Assembly: GCA_030682135.1 (NCBI GenBank)
Contig: JAUXQT010000053.1
Location: 1-64,000 of the forward strand
Source: Nitrospirota bacterium
GTDB lineage: Bacteria; Nitrospirota; Nitrospiria; Nitrospirales; Nitrospiraceae
DNA length: 64,000 bases
Reading direction: 5' to 3'
Both the position numbers and the translations under genes were made by a program. A model generated the notes under the pieces. It searched no databases. It had not been told where the DNA came from and was given only the letters and a program-made list of their open reading frames with translations. Below are positions 26,617 to 34,599 of this stretch, piece after piece. Within the stretch, counting starts at the first letter, position 1. Each line of letters begins with the position of its first letter.

Positions 26617-27072
26617 CTAAGGGAGGGAGGTGAGATGTGGCCGTTGTGAGCGTGAACGGTCAAGGAGAGCAAACAAAGGGGGGCCGTCGCTGAGCGTGGA
26701 GCGGTTCATGTGTTTCCAGAGGAAATGGCGGAGCCTGGTCCGTTCTCGCGCGGTGATGCGAAGAAACTCGATCCCACATTCGAGCTGTGCGGACCGGACG
26801 ACCCGAACTTCGGAAATGAGAATCGGACGGGAAGTTTCAGGGATGGTCAGGTAGAGATCCCAGAAGCTTCCGATGGGCAGCGCCTCCGTGCAGGAGATTT
26901 TGCACCCGCGTTCAGACAGATCGAGGGCCACGCCATGGCTGACATGCTGGAAGTGATCGGTGGCTGAAAGGCGAACGATGAGCTGAACGGGTACTCGCTG
27001 GGCGGCCCTGCGGTCCGTGGCCAGATCGGGGAGATGGGTTGTGTCTGTTCCTGACCGCCGTCGTGTTGCCAT
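26617..27072 (-). CDS. PilZ-domain protein (array member 4)
   Basis: 151 residues. TDRRAAQRVPVQL (RxxxR) about residues 20-32 and DLSERGCKISC about residues 51-61 are the two PilZ motifs. Last of four tandem PilZ genes on the minus strand. The N-terminal tail is Arg/Thr-rich. Probably a c-di-GMP effector; its target is not evident. Confidence 0.8.
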   Translation of the reverse strand: MATRRRSGTDTTHLPDLATDRRAAQRVPVQLIVRLSATDHFQHVSHGVALDLSERGCKISCTEALPIGSFWDLYLTIPETSRPILISEVRVVRSAQLECGIEFLRITARERTRLRHFLWKHMNRSTLSDGPPLFALLDRSRSQRPHLTSLP

Positions 27073-27100
27073 GAGAGGCTCCGTACTGCAAGCTATAGGC

Positions 27101-27487
27101 CTACTCAGAATGTGTCAGAGTCGAGCGTAAGAAGTGACGGAGCCGGTTGCCTTCCCGAAGGCCCATGTCCATGATCTCGACTCCAAACTGACGGCCTGAG
27201 GTCCAGGCAACTTTTGTCTCCATTACGAACAGCGGGTCTTTTCCGTCGGGGAGATAGAGGAACAGTGCCAGTTCCATCCCCGGCATGACGACGGTGTTTC
27301 CGCGAATACCGAGTCCAAGATGTGAAAGATCCGTGACCCTGCCATCGCCCATGAGGATCTCGCCTGAACGGTTTTGGGCCGAGTACATCAAGCTGAACTC
27401 CAGCGGAGCTCGTGAACGTTCTCTCCTATGGGCTGTTTCCACCGGAGACTGAAGCCTACGCTCAGATACGACTGATGTGTGCGTCAT
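27101..27487 (-). CDS. PilZ-domain protein (array member 3)
   Basis: 128 residues. HRRERSRAPLEF and DLSHLGLGIRGN give the PilZ motifs, followed by a beta-barrel pattern (MELALFLYLP, FVMETKVAWTSG). More similar in layout to the next array member upstream (27516) than to the others, suggesting tandem duplication. Confidence 0.8.
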   Translation of the reverse strand: MTHTSVVSERRLQSPVETAHRRERSRAPLEFSLMYSAQNRSGEILMGDGRVTDLSHLGLGIRGNTVVMPGMELALFLYLPDGKDPLFVMETKVAWTSGRQFGVEIMDMGLREGNRLRHFLRSTLTHSE

Positions 27488-27515
27488 GAGACCCCTCCTT
27501 GTTCCTGCGATGGAT

Positions 27516-27917
27516 TCAGTTGCTGCAGTCCTGGCTGTTCGACAGACTGTTGTGGTCCCACAAGAACAATCGAAGATGATTCATGTCCTCCGGCTTCATG
27601 GCCCCCAGCTCCACCCCAAATTGCCGTCCCTCGACCCAGGAGACCCGGCTCTGGCCTATACAGAGCGGCTCCTCCATTCCGGGAAGGTCGACAAACAGTG
27701 ACAGTTCCATGCCGAGTGCGACCGAGCGATTCCCGCGAATGCCGATCCCGTTCGCCGAGAGGTTGGTCACGACGCCGTCGGCGATCAGCATCTGGCCGGA
27801 GTCCACGCCGGAATAGAGCAGGGTGAAGATCGTCGGGGTGCGGTTCTTTTGTCGGCGGTCGGATTGATCGGTCGAGTTCGGTTGTGAAGTGAGGAGTGCT
27901 GTTGTTTGAGCCATCAT
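27516..27917 (-). CDS. PilZ-domain protein (array member 2)
   Basis: 133 residues; GGAGG precedes the ATG. DRRQKNRTPTIF and NLSANGIGIRGNRSVALG are the two motifs. The pattern GIGIRGN...GMELSLFVDLPG closely parallels the next gene in the array. Likely c-di-GMP binding. Confidence 0.8.
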   Translation of the reverse strand: MMAQTTALLTSQPNSTDQSDRRQKNRTPTIFTLLYSGVDSGQMLIADGVVTNLSANGIGIRGNRSVALGMELSLFVDLPGMEEPLCIGQSRVSWVEGRQFGVELGAMKPEDMNHLRLFLWDHNSLSNSQDCSN

Positions 27918-27944
27918 CTATGCCTCCAGGTGTTCGGGCGATTC

Positions 27945-28361
27945 TTATACAATCCGAAATGCGACCCGCCGATCGTGTCCCGACGACAGACTGACATTTT
28001 TCCAGACCACGTTTTGCAATCGTTTCCGGTCGGTCGACGACAGGCTGGGGAATCTGACAGAAAAGGTGCCTTTCTCGATGCTGGTGACGATGACATCAGT
28101 GAGGCGGAGGGGGGCCTGTCCATCCGCCAGGTGGAGGTGCAGGGTGAGGCTGCCTCCCAGCGAGCTCGTCGTCGTGCCCAGGATCTTGCAGCCGGTCTTG
28201 GAGAGATTTTTTAAGGTGCCTTCTCCTGTGACGATCCGGGCGCCTTCTTCGCCTGAGTAGGTGATTTGGCAGCGAAAGGCCACTCGTTCGGCGTAACGCC
28301 GATCCAAGAGCGAATGGACTTTCTGGTGAGTAGGCTTAAGCGCGAGATGACTCAACTTCAT
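27945..28361 (-). CDS. PilZ-domain protein (array member 1)
   Basis: 138 residues, first gene of the array, with AAGGAGG upstream of the ATG. DRRYAERVAFRC and NLSKTGCKILG are the PilZ motifs. The leader just upstream holds a hairpin (CGCGGGGGAC...CCCGCG, about 28384-28408), which could be a regulatory element. Confidence 0.8.
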   Translation of the reverse strand: MKLSHLALKPTHQKVHSLLDRRYAERVAFRCQITYSGEEGARIVTGEGTLKNLSKTGCKILGTTTSSLGGSLTLHLHLADGQAPLRLTDVIVTSIEKGTFSVRFPSLSSTDRKRLQNVVWKNVSLSSGHDRRVAFRIV

Positions 28362-28705
28362 CGGGGCCTCCTTAGTGGTTCCGCCGCGGGACCTCTGTCC
28401 CCCGCGACAGTTTCAGAATACCTGATTCCCGGGATTCAACCATCCCTAGAGAGAGGGGTTTGAGGCCCCTCCAGAAGAGGGGTGAGTGGGGGTATAGCCC
28501 CAATTGGCGTGGGTTTTCTTGCAGGATGCTGGAAGAGCCTGCTAACCGGGAAACGATGAGCGGTGAACGATGAAGGATGAACAAGGATGTGATGATCTCT
28601 TCAGCAACCCATGATCATCGTTCAACGGCCCCTATCCGCTCGCAACTGCTTTTTTGAGCATTCCCGTACCAGTATTGAGGGGGGGGATAGTGGGAGCGGG
28701 GGCGG
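28362..28705. other. Intergenic region with GC hairpin and degenerate family A copy
   Basis: Contains hairpins near 28384-28408 and 28455-28475 (GAGGGG...CCCCTC) and, at about 28521-28667, a decayed family A element (GCAGGATGCTGGAAGAGCC ... TTTTTGAGCATTCC). No gene recognised. No c-di-GMP riboswitch fold was recognised upstream of the PilZ array. Confidence 0.45.
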
Positions 28706-29338
28706 TTAAAACACGGTGGCGGAGTTGCCTTCGGTGATTTTGAGACGGAGTTCCTGGCTTTCGAAGAAGATGATGCCGCGATCTGTGGCGATCTCGTAGC
28801 GGAGATTGATGTCGCTTTCGAAGCCGGTCCAACTGTAGAACTTAACGGAGCCACCGGTAAATTGTCCCGGGGTGCGGTCGAGTGAGCCATAGCGGGACTG
28901 GAGATAGGTCAGGATCTGATCGTGGGTCGCTTTGCCTTGGTAACGGACGGTGACGCGCGCAAATTTTCCGTCCACAGTCAGGAATCGCATGGAGTCGACT
29001 TTCGCTGGACCGAGTGAAGGGGCTCCGGTTTTCAGTTCATAGGTTTGAGCACGTCCGGTATCCTCGATTTTGGTAAAGGTGTCGGTTTCGGAGAAGGCCG
29101 CACCCCAGGGGATGCCCTCGAAACCGTTGGGATCGTTCAGCATCGGTACGGCGAAGGCGAGAGTGCCGGACAGGGCTAGCACAGATAAGGCTTGGATCAG
29201 GATGCTCAAAAAGGCCGTCCTCACCGTTGGTCCGTCGTTCGTGAAGCGTGAAGCGTATCTCGCAAGCCAGAAAGTCTTCCGCTTCACGAGCAACGTTTCA
29301 CGAGATACGGTCGTTGTGCTGGCGGCCTGTTTCAGCAT
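28706..29338 (-). CDS. Hypothetical exported protein (NDPNG family), paralog of the next gene
   Basis: 210 residues from the ATG at 29338, or 172 from a GTG at 29224. The second gives a signal peptide (VRTAFLSILIQALSVLALSG to FAVP). Mature part: PMLNDPNGFEGIPWGAAFSE, then VDSMRFLTVDGKFARVTVRY and TYLQSRYGSLDRTPGQFTGG. It matches the upstream gene (29343) over its full mature length, so the two are a tandem duplicate. The 5' end, including either start, lies inside a family A hairpin. Function unknown. Confidence 0.75.
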   Translation of the reverse strand: MLKQAASTTTVSRETLLVKRKTFWLARYASRFTNDGPTVRTAFLSILIQALSVLALSGTLAFAVPMLNDPNGFEGIPWGAAFSETDTFTKIEDTGRAQTYELKTGAPSLGPAKVDSMRFLTVDGKFARVTVRYQGKATHDQILTYLQSRYGSLDRTPGQFTGGSVKFYSWTGFESDINLRYEIATDRGIIFFESQELRLKITEGNSATVF

Positions 29339-29342
29339 CCTG
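29199..29342 (-). repeat. Family A hairpin element, copy 6 (overlaps a gene start)
   Basis: Read on the minus strand it starts CAGGATGCTGAAACAGGCC and ends GGCCTTTTTGAGCATCCTG. It touches the stop codon of the upstream paralog (29343). The middle is replaced by GTGAAGCGTGAAGCGTATCT words and their complement. The next gene's start codon(s) lie inside it. Confidence 0.75.
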
Positions 29343-29876
29343 TCACTCCGCTGAATCCGTAATGCGGTCGTTAAATCGAGGCGCGAGGGTGCGGCTGTCG
29401 ATAAAGAGATAGCCCCGCTCCGTGTTCGCGTGATACGTCAGGTTGATCTCTGTGTCGGCTCCGCGCCATGTATATTGCTGATTGAGGCCTCGCATCATCT
29501 GTCCGGGGATGCGCTCCAGGGAACCGAATTGCTGTTCGAGATAGGTGAGGATCTGTTTGTGCCGATCGTCGCCTTGATAACGGATGGTCACCCGGGCAAA
29601 TTGGTCATCGACCGCCAAGAAGCGGACGCTGTCGACCGGGACTCCGGCATACGACGGCGGACTGTTCTTCAATTGGAATTCGTTGACATGGGGGCCTGGA
29701 GTGGTGATTTCGAAGTCCGGCCTTGCGGTGAGGGCTGCCCCCCAAGTCATGCCCTGAGATCCGTTGGGATCGTTCACCATCGGCACGGCATGAGCGAGCA
29801 GGGGGCTGCCGAGAGCGAGCAGCAGTCCCCAGAGAACGAGGAGTCTGCCCGCGTGATGTCTCTGCCGTGCGATCAT
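29343..29876 (-). CDS. Hypothetical exported protein (NDPNG family)
   Basis: 177 residues with a signal peptide (MIARQRHHAGRLLVLWGLLL, cleaved after about residue 31). Mature start VPMVNDPNGSQGMTWGAA, then VDSVRFLAVDDQFARVTIRY and TYLEQQFGSLERIPGQ, the same pattern as its downstream paralog. It is exported; fold and role are unknown. It is transcribed away from the phosphonate-type operon. Confidence 0.8.
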   Translation of the reverse strand: MIARQRHHAGRLLVLWGLLLALGSPLLAHAVPMVNDPNGSQGMTWGAALTARPDFEITTPGPHVNEFQLKNSPPSYAGVPVDSVRFLAVDDQFARVTIRYQGDDRHKQILTYLEQQFGSLERIPGQMMRGLNQQYTWRGADTEINLTYHANTERGYLFIDSRTLAPRFNDRITDSAE

Positions 29877-29925
29877 AGCAGAACGCTACCATGGCCGATC
29901 CGATGGCGCAACTCCCTCCGTTTTG

Positions 29926-29955
29926 TTGAGAATGCCCCGAGGCATAGCTTATAAT
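29926..29955 (+). promoter_or_regulatory. Sigma70-type promoter of the phosphonate-like operon
   Basis: TTGAGA (29926-29931), 18-base spacer, TATAAT (29950-29955; perfect -10). Transcription would start near 29962, which supports a first start codon at 29997 rather than 29970. Confidence 0.7.
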
Positions 29956-29996
29956 GCGCGCGTTTTTCCATGTGCGTAGCGGCGAGGAAGCGATAC

Positions 29997-30494
29997 ATGA
30001 TTGAAAGCGATGCGTTTGTCCAAGCACTCCAGGATATCGGGGTGGATTTCTTTACGGGGGTCCCTGATTCCATCCTGGGCGGCATTATTGCCGAGCTGAT
30101 GGAGCGGCGCCTCTATACCCCGGCCGTGAGGGAGGACGAAGCGGTGGCGATGGCAGCCGGGGCCTATATGGCCGGCAAGATTCCCGCGGTGCTCATGCAG
30201 AACTCCGGGCTCGGGACCTCCCTGAATACGCTGATCTCTCTGAACTATATTTATCAGCAGCCCTGCATTCTGATTGTGTCCTGGCGCGGTCAAGGCGGGA
30301 AGGATGCGCCGGAGCATCTGGTCATGGGCGAAGTGATGGAGCCGTTCCTCGATACCATGAAGATTCCCCATCGCACCCTGACGGAAAAGACGGCCGTCGA
30401 GGACCTGAGATGGCTGGCGGAGACCTTTATGAAGCAGCGCATTCCCGTCGCGCTCTTGATTACAAAAGGTGTCGTGAAAGGGTTACACCCATGA
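29997..30494 (+). CDS. Phosphonopyruvate/sulfopyruvate-type decarboxylase, alpha subunit
   Basis: 165 residues from the ATG at 29997 (GAGGAAG upstream). N-terminal TPP-enzyme half: FFTGVPDSILGGIIAELMER and then REDEAVAMAAGAYMAGKIPA, whose Glu activates the cofactor, and YIYQQPCILIVSWRGQGGKDAPEH. Together with the next gene it would decarboxylate phosphonopyruvate to phosphonoacetaldehyde (or sulfopyruvate to sulfoacetaldehyde). Known bacterial phosphonopyruvate decarboxylases are usually one chain; a split form is typical of archaeal sulfopyruvate decarboxylase. Its ATGA overlap with the beta gene couples the two. Confidence 0.8.
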   Translation: MIESDAFVQALQDIGVDFFTGVPDSILGGIIAELMERRLYTPAVREDEAVAMAAGAYMAGKIPAVLMQNSGLGTSLNTLISLNYIYQQPCILIVSWRGQGGKDAPEHLVMGEVMEPFLDTMKIPHRTLTEKTAVEDLRWLAETFMKQRIPVALLITKGVVKGLHP

Positions 30495-31069
30495 GGCCGG
30501 AGCAAGGAACGATGCAGAGTCGGGCGATGGCCATGGCAGCGTTGATGGAGCTGCTGACCGATCAGCCGGTGATTATTTGTAACGGATTCCCTTCGAGAGA
30601 AGCCCAGAAAATTGCCGATCGTCCGACCCATTTCTATATGATCGGGTCCATGGGCTCAGCGGCGGCGATCGGGCTGGGTGTGGCGCTGGCCAAGCCGAAG
30701 AAACAGGTGATTATTTTCGACGGTGACGGCAATGTGCTGATGGGCATGGGCACGTTGGCGACGATCGGCGCGCTCAAGCCGAAGAATTTCATCCATGTGG
30801 TGTTCGACAACGAAGTCTACGGCACCACCGGCAATCAGCCGACGATTTCCAATGTCGTTCAGCTGGAGAAGGTGGCAAAGGCCGCCGGCTACGTGAACGT
30901 CGAACGGGTGCGGGAACGGGAAGACCTCGTCTACGAGTTCAAAGACATGCTGAAGAAAGACGGGCCGAGCATGTTGCTGGTGAAAGTCAACGAGATGGTG
31001 GAAGATGCCGGGCGGGTAATGCTGGATCCGCCGGACATAACAAAGCGGTTCATGAACGCAATACAATAG
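30491..31069 (+). CDS. Phosphonopyruvate/sulfopyruvate-type decarboxylase, beta subunit
   Basis: 192 residues; ATG overlaps the alpha stop. C-terminal TPP-binding half: G78-D-G80-N with later N107 is the TPP/Mg motif (GDG-x26-N), and FVIGSMG-like MIGSMGSAAAIGLGVALA before it. Follows alpha in the manner of sulfopyruvate decarboxylase ComDE. Substrate choice is inferred from the operon, where a phosphonate-type aminotransferase and a cytidylyltransferase follow. Confidence 0.8.
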   Translation: MRPEQGTMQSRAMAMAALMELLTDQPVIICNGFPSREAQKIADRPTHFYMIGSMGSAAAIGLGVALAKPKKQVIIFDGDGNVLMGMGTLATIGALKPKNFIHVVFDNEVYGTTGNQPTISNVVQLEKVAKAAGYVNVERVREREDLVYEFKDMLKKDGPSMLLVKVNEMVEDAGRVMLDPPDITKRFMNAIQ

Positions 31070-31071
31070 CG

Positions 31072-31139
31072 ATCAGCCTTTAGCCGTCAGCGGTCAGCTC
31101 CGAATGAGCTGATGGCTGAAAGCTGATGACTGAGAGCTG
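31072..31139. repeat. Family D palindrome (GCTGATGGCTGAAAGCTGA words), copy 1
   Basis: TCAGCCTTTAGCCGTCAGC on the left opposes AGCTGATGGCTGAAAGCTGA on the right. Lies between the decarboxylase and the aminotransferase gene, inside the apparent operon, so it does not necessarily end transcription. Confidence 0.5.
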
Positions 31140-31148
31140 AAGGGACAT

Positions 31149-32231
31149 ATGATTCTCCTGAATCCAGGGCCTGTCAATGTGTCGGAGCGGGTACGGCAGG
31201 CGCTATTGCGTCCGGATATCTGCCATCGGGAGTCTGAGTTCACCGAACTCCTGTACGGGATTCAGGCCAAGCTGCTGAAACTCTTTGTGCCGGGGGCGGA
31301 GTCGGATTATGCCGCCGTGGTGCTGACCGGGTCGGGAACGGCGGCGGTGGAGTCTGCCGTCATGTCGTCGCTCCCGCAAGGCAAACGGATGTTGGTGCTC
31401 AACAACGGCGTGTACGGCGAGCGCATTTCCCAGATGGTCGGGCTCAATCGCCTGGGTGTGTCCGAACTCAAATACGACTGGACGACGAAACCGGATCCAG
31501 AGCGGCTGCGGCTGGCGCTCCGGCAACATCCGGAGGTGCAGGCGGTCGCGATGGTCCATCATGAGACGACCACCGGCCTCATCAACCCGGTCAAGGAAGT
31601 CGCGGAAGTCGTCGACAGCCAGAACCGGGTCTTCATCCTGGACGCGGTCAGCGCCTTGGCAGGCGAGCCGCTGGATATCGCCGGGCCCCACATCTATATG
31701 GTGGCTGGCACATCCGGCAAATGTATCCAGGGATTCCCCGGACTGGGCTTCGTGCTCGTCCGCAAGGGATTTTTGGAGAAGATGCGTGGCTACCCCAGAC
31801 GGTCGATCTATCTCAGCCTCACGCAATATGTGGATAACCAGGGCGCCGGGACGACCCCGTTCACGCCTGCCGTGCAGATCTATTATGCGTTCGACGAAGC
31901 CTTGAACGAACTGATGGAAGAAGGCGTGGCCAAGCGGATTCAGCGATATAAGAAGATCGCGACGCTCATCCGGGATCGTATGACGAAGCTGGGCGTGAAG
32001 CCGCTCCTGGCTCCCGACAAACAGTCCAACACGATCACGGCCTATCATCTCCCCGAAGGCATCACCTATCAGTCGTTGCACGATCAACTCAAAAAAGAGG
32101 GCTACGTGATTTACGCGGGCCAAGGCCAGTTCGAGAGCCAGATCTTCCGCGTGGCCAACATGGGTGTCCTGACGGAGGCACAGATCGTCGGATTCCTCGA
32201 CGCCTTTGAACGGATCGCCGGCAAAGCATGA
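31149..32231 (+). CDS. Class V aminotransferase, 2-aminoethylphosphonate:pyruvate transaminase-like
   Basis: 360 residues, PLP enzyme. Opening ILLNPGPVNVSERVRQAL, then LTGSGTAAVESAVMS, HHETTTGLINPVKEVAE, FILDAVSALAG and GTSGKCIQGFPGLGFV, with K191 the likely PLP lysine. These are the marks of the PhnW/alanine-glyoxylate group. In the biosynthetic direction it would turn phosphonoacetaldehyde into 2-aminoethylphosphonate. In the same operon as the decarboxylase and a cytidylyltransferase; overlaps the next gene (ATGA). Confidence 0.78.
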   Translation: MILLNPGPVNVSERVRQALLRPDICHRESEFTELLYGIQAKLLKLFVPGAESDYAAVVLTGSGTAAVESAVMSSLPQGKRMLVLNNGVYGERISQMVGLNRLGVSELKYDWTTKPDPERLRLALRQHPEVQAVAMVHHETTTGLINPVKEVAEVVDSQNRVFILDAVSALAGEPLDIAGPHIYMVAGTSGKCIQGFPGLGFVLVRKGFLEKMRGYPRRSIYLSLTQYVDNQGAGTTPFTPAVQIYYAFDEALNELMEEGVAKRIQRYKKIATLIRDRMTKLGVKPLLAPDKQSNTITAYHLPEGITYQSLHDQLKKEGYVIYAGQGQFESQIFRVANMGVLTEAQIVGFLDAFERIAGKA

Positions 32232-32947
32232 AAGCCATCATCCTCGCAGCAGGGGTCGGGAAGCGCTTGTGGCAGGTGACACAACATCGCCCGAAGTGCC
32301 TCATCGAGATCGGCGGGCAGACACTCCTGCATCGTTACCTCACGTCGCTCCGGAGCGTCGGCATCCAGTGCGCCGACATCGTTGTGGGGTACAAGCAGGA
32401 GATGATTCGCGCGGCTGTGGCGGCGAATTCCTGCGATGTGCGGGTGAACTTCCTCGTCAACGAATCGTTCCATCGAGGCAGCATTTCTTCGCTCTGGATC
32501 GCGCGGACGGCCCTGGACGACGATGCCATCGTCATGGATGCGGATGTCCTCTTCCATCAGGAGATCTTGCGCCGCCTGGTGCAGTCCCCCTACGCGAACG
32601 CGCTGCTCATGGACGAAACCGTCAAGCAGACCGGAGAGGAATGCATGGTCGTGGTCGAGGGCGGGCGCGTGATTGCCCTGACCAAGCAGATGCCGTCGCA
32701 TTACGACTACGCGGGGGAAGGCGTGGGATTCCTCAAGGTTCGTCATGCCGATGCGCCCCATGTAGTGGCTTCCCTCAGGACCCATGTGGACCGCGAAGCC
32801 TGGCAGATGGAATACGAGGATGCGCTCGTGGGGTTCTTTGCCGACGTCAAAGTCGGGCATGAAAAAATCGGGGGGCTCCCCTGGACCGAAATCGATTTCC
32901 TGGAAGATGTGGAAAAAGCGGAACTGGACGTGTTGCCGAAACTCTAG
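32228..32947 (+). CDS. LicC/PntC-like cytidylyltransferase
   Basis: 239 residues. MKAIILAAGVGKRLWQVTQH is the nucleotide-binding loop (LAAGxGxRL), followed by RPKCLIEIGGQTLLHRYLTSL and VVGYKQEMIRAAV. MDADVLFHQE has the metal-binding Asp. Members such as LicC and PntC charge phosphocholine or 2-aminoethylphosphonate with CMP. Position right after the aminotransferase (4-base overlap) supports AEP or another aminoalkyl head group, but the sugar-phosphate possibility is not excluded. Confidence 0.8.
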   Translation: MKAIILAAGVGKRLWQVTQHRPKCLIEIGGQTLLHRYLTSLRSVGIQCADIVVGYKQEMIRAAVAANSCDVRVNFLVNESFHRGSISSLWIARTALDDDAIVMDADVLFHQEILRRLVQSPYANALLMDETVKQTGEECMVVVEGGRVIALTKQMPSHYDYAGEGVGFLKVRHADAPHVVASLRTHVDREAWQMEYEDALVGFFADVKVGHEKIGGLPWTEIDFLEDVEKAELDVLPKL

Positions 32948-32982
32948 GTGCGTCGTTCGCGGGAAGACGGAGCTGGTGGCAG

Positions 32983-33116
32983 ATGGCATACAGCAGGAGA
33001 GAAGAGCATATGGCGTATAGCTGATGGCTCGGAAAAAGCACCGTCTGCCGGAAGGGGAGTCGATCGTTGGTTCCGGCAGTTCCAAGTCTGATTTCTAGCT
33101 ATAAGCCATACGCCAT
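32983..33116. repeat. Family D-like palindrome (AGCATATGGCGTATAGC words)
   Basis: GAGAAGAGCATATGGCGTAT (about 32999-33018) opposes a GCCATACGCCATCTGCTCTT arm (about 33105-33124). The apparent extra 34 codons in front of the next gene come from this element, so they are not likely translated. Confidence 0.5.
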
Positions 33117-33168
33117 CTGCTCTTTTCTTCGGACGAGATACGAACGACGAGATACGAGATACGAAGTT

Positions 33169-34599
33169 ATGAGTGAGAGCCTCATCCAAAGACGTGCCGA
33201 CGTGCAGGGATTGAGCACGGCGATTCTCTTGCCCTCGGTGAACCTCTTCGGCGAATCGGCCGGTCTCTATGCCGATGAGGTGGGTCCGCTCACCAGCGTG
33301 GTGGGGATCGGCCTGTTCCAGCGGACGGTGTTGACGCTGCAGCGCGCCGGCATCAGGCAGCTCATGATCCTGGTCGGGCCGGAGGAAGACCAGCTCAAGC
33401 AGGCGTTGGGGAAAGGGCCGCGAGTCACGATCCCCGTGCGCTGGATGCCGATTCGTGAGTTTCCTCTGGACGATCCTCGCACCTGGGAAGCGCTTGCGGC
33501 AGAAGTACATGGCTTTTGCCTCCTGTCGAGTGTGCAGGGGGTCTTTGCGAGCCCCTTGATCGAAAGCCTGCGCCATGAAGTGCAGGAGGGCCAGGCGATC
33601 CTCGTGGCACGAGCCGATCGTGAACGAGATCGACAGTCACAACGGCCTGGTGTGCGCGTGAAGGCGCAGGACGGACGGCTGCTCTCGATCTCCACCAGAC
33701 AGGACGACGCAAGGCTGGTGGCCACGGATCTGGTGGTGCTCCCGGCTAGTTTTATGAGTAGTGCCAGCCGCATTGGCGTGGAAACCGGCAGGGTGCCGAT
33801 TCGCCGATGGCTCGAACGGGCTGCGGTGGATGGACATGTGCAGGTGCTGTCCACGGAGGCGAACCGTGCCCATTGGTATCAGGAGGTGCGCGATGCCGCC
33901 GATGTGAAGGCGGCCGAGACACAGCTGTTCAATTCTCTCAAGGGCGAGTTTGAGGGGTTCGTCGACCGGTTTTTCAATCGGAAGATCTCCCGCTGGCTCA
34001 CTCGTCTCTTTCTTGCCGCAGGTCTCTCGCCGAATGCCATTACGATTGTTGCGACCGTGGTTGGCTTGGTCTCCGCCGCAGGCTTCGGAGTCGGGACCTA
34101 CAGCGCCGGCATTATTGCCGCGCTGCTCTTTCAGTTGGCCGCAATCATCGATTGCTGCGATGGAGAAGTCGCGCGATTGACCTTTACCGAGTCGCCCTTC
34201 GGAGCCTGGCTTGATATTGCCATGGACAATGTCGTGCATATGGCGATCTTTGCAGGCATCGCGGTGGGCTCGTATCTGCGCGTGGCGGGAAGCGAAGGGG
34301 CATGGGTTCCCTTGGCCTTAGGTGTGGCCGCGGTAGTCGGAAACGGGCTCTCGTTCTGGCTCGTCACCCGCGCACAGAAGATCAAAGCCGCGAGTGCCTG
34401 GAAGACACCGGTGCAGGCGGCCTGGTCGGACTTCATGCTCAAGAACGTAGCCAGCCGTGATTTTTCCGTGATCGTGCTGCTCTTTGCCCTCTTGGGCAAG
34501 CTCGATTGGTTCCTCTGGATGGCCGCGATCGGATCGATGGTGTTCTCCCTCTTGATGCTCTGGGTTATCAGGCCTTCTGCGACCACCCGTGCGTATTAG
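33169..34599 (+). CDS. CDP-alcohol phosphatidyltransferase with degenerate nucleotidyltransferase-like N-terminus
   Basis: 476 residues from the ATG at 33169. Residues about 15-235 look like a nucleotidyltransferase fold (PLTSVVGIGLFQRTVLTLQR) but lack the glycine-rich GxGxR loop, so it is probably inactive or has another role. About residues 290-476 form a CDP-alcohol phosphotransferase with D331-G-x2-A-R-x8-G-x3-D349-x3-D353 intact and several membrane spans. The layout resembles bifunctional IPCT-DIPPS enzymes. It would transfer a CDP-linked head group to an alcohol, or use CDP-diacylglycerol. The stop overlaps the start of the next gene. Confidence 0.82.
   Translation: MSESLIQRRADVQGLSTAILLPSVNLFGESAGLYADEVGPLTSVVGIGLFQRTVLTLQRAGIRQLMILVGPEEDQLKQALGKGPRVTIPVRWMPIREFPLDDPRTWEALAAEVHGFCLLSSVQGVFASPLIESLRHEVQEGQAILVARADRERDRQSQRPGVRVKAQDGRLLSISTRQDDARLVATDLVVLPASFMSSASRIGVETGRVPIRRWLERAAVDGHVQVLSTEANRAHWYQEVRDAADVKAAETQLFNSLKGEFEGFVDRFFNRKISRWLTRLFLAAGLSPNAITIVATVVGLVSAAGFGVGTYSAGIIAALLFQLAAIIDCCDGEVARLTFTESPFGAWLDIAMDNVVHMAIFAGIAVGSYLRVAGSEGAWVPLALGVAAVVGNGLSFWLVTRAQKIKAASAWKTPVQAAWSDFMLKNVASRDFSVIVLLFALLGKLDWFLWMAAIGSMVFSLLMLWVIRPSATTRAY

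Noticed and set aside
26617-28361. CRISPR-like array
   Set aside because: The periodicity comes from four PilZ genes; there are no short direct repeats with spacers.
28362-28520. c-di-GMP riboswitch before the PilZ array
   Set aside because: Hairpins are present but no GEMM-type conserved core was recognised.
33067-33168. Upstream extension of the CDP-alcohol phosphotransferase
   Set aside because: These codons belong to an intergenic palindrome; the ATG at 33169 gives the credible start.
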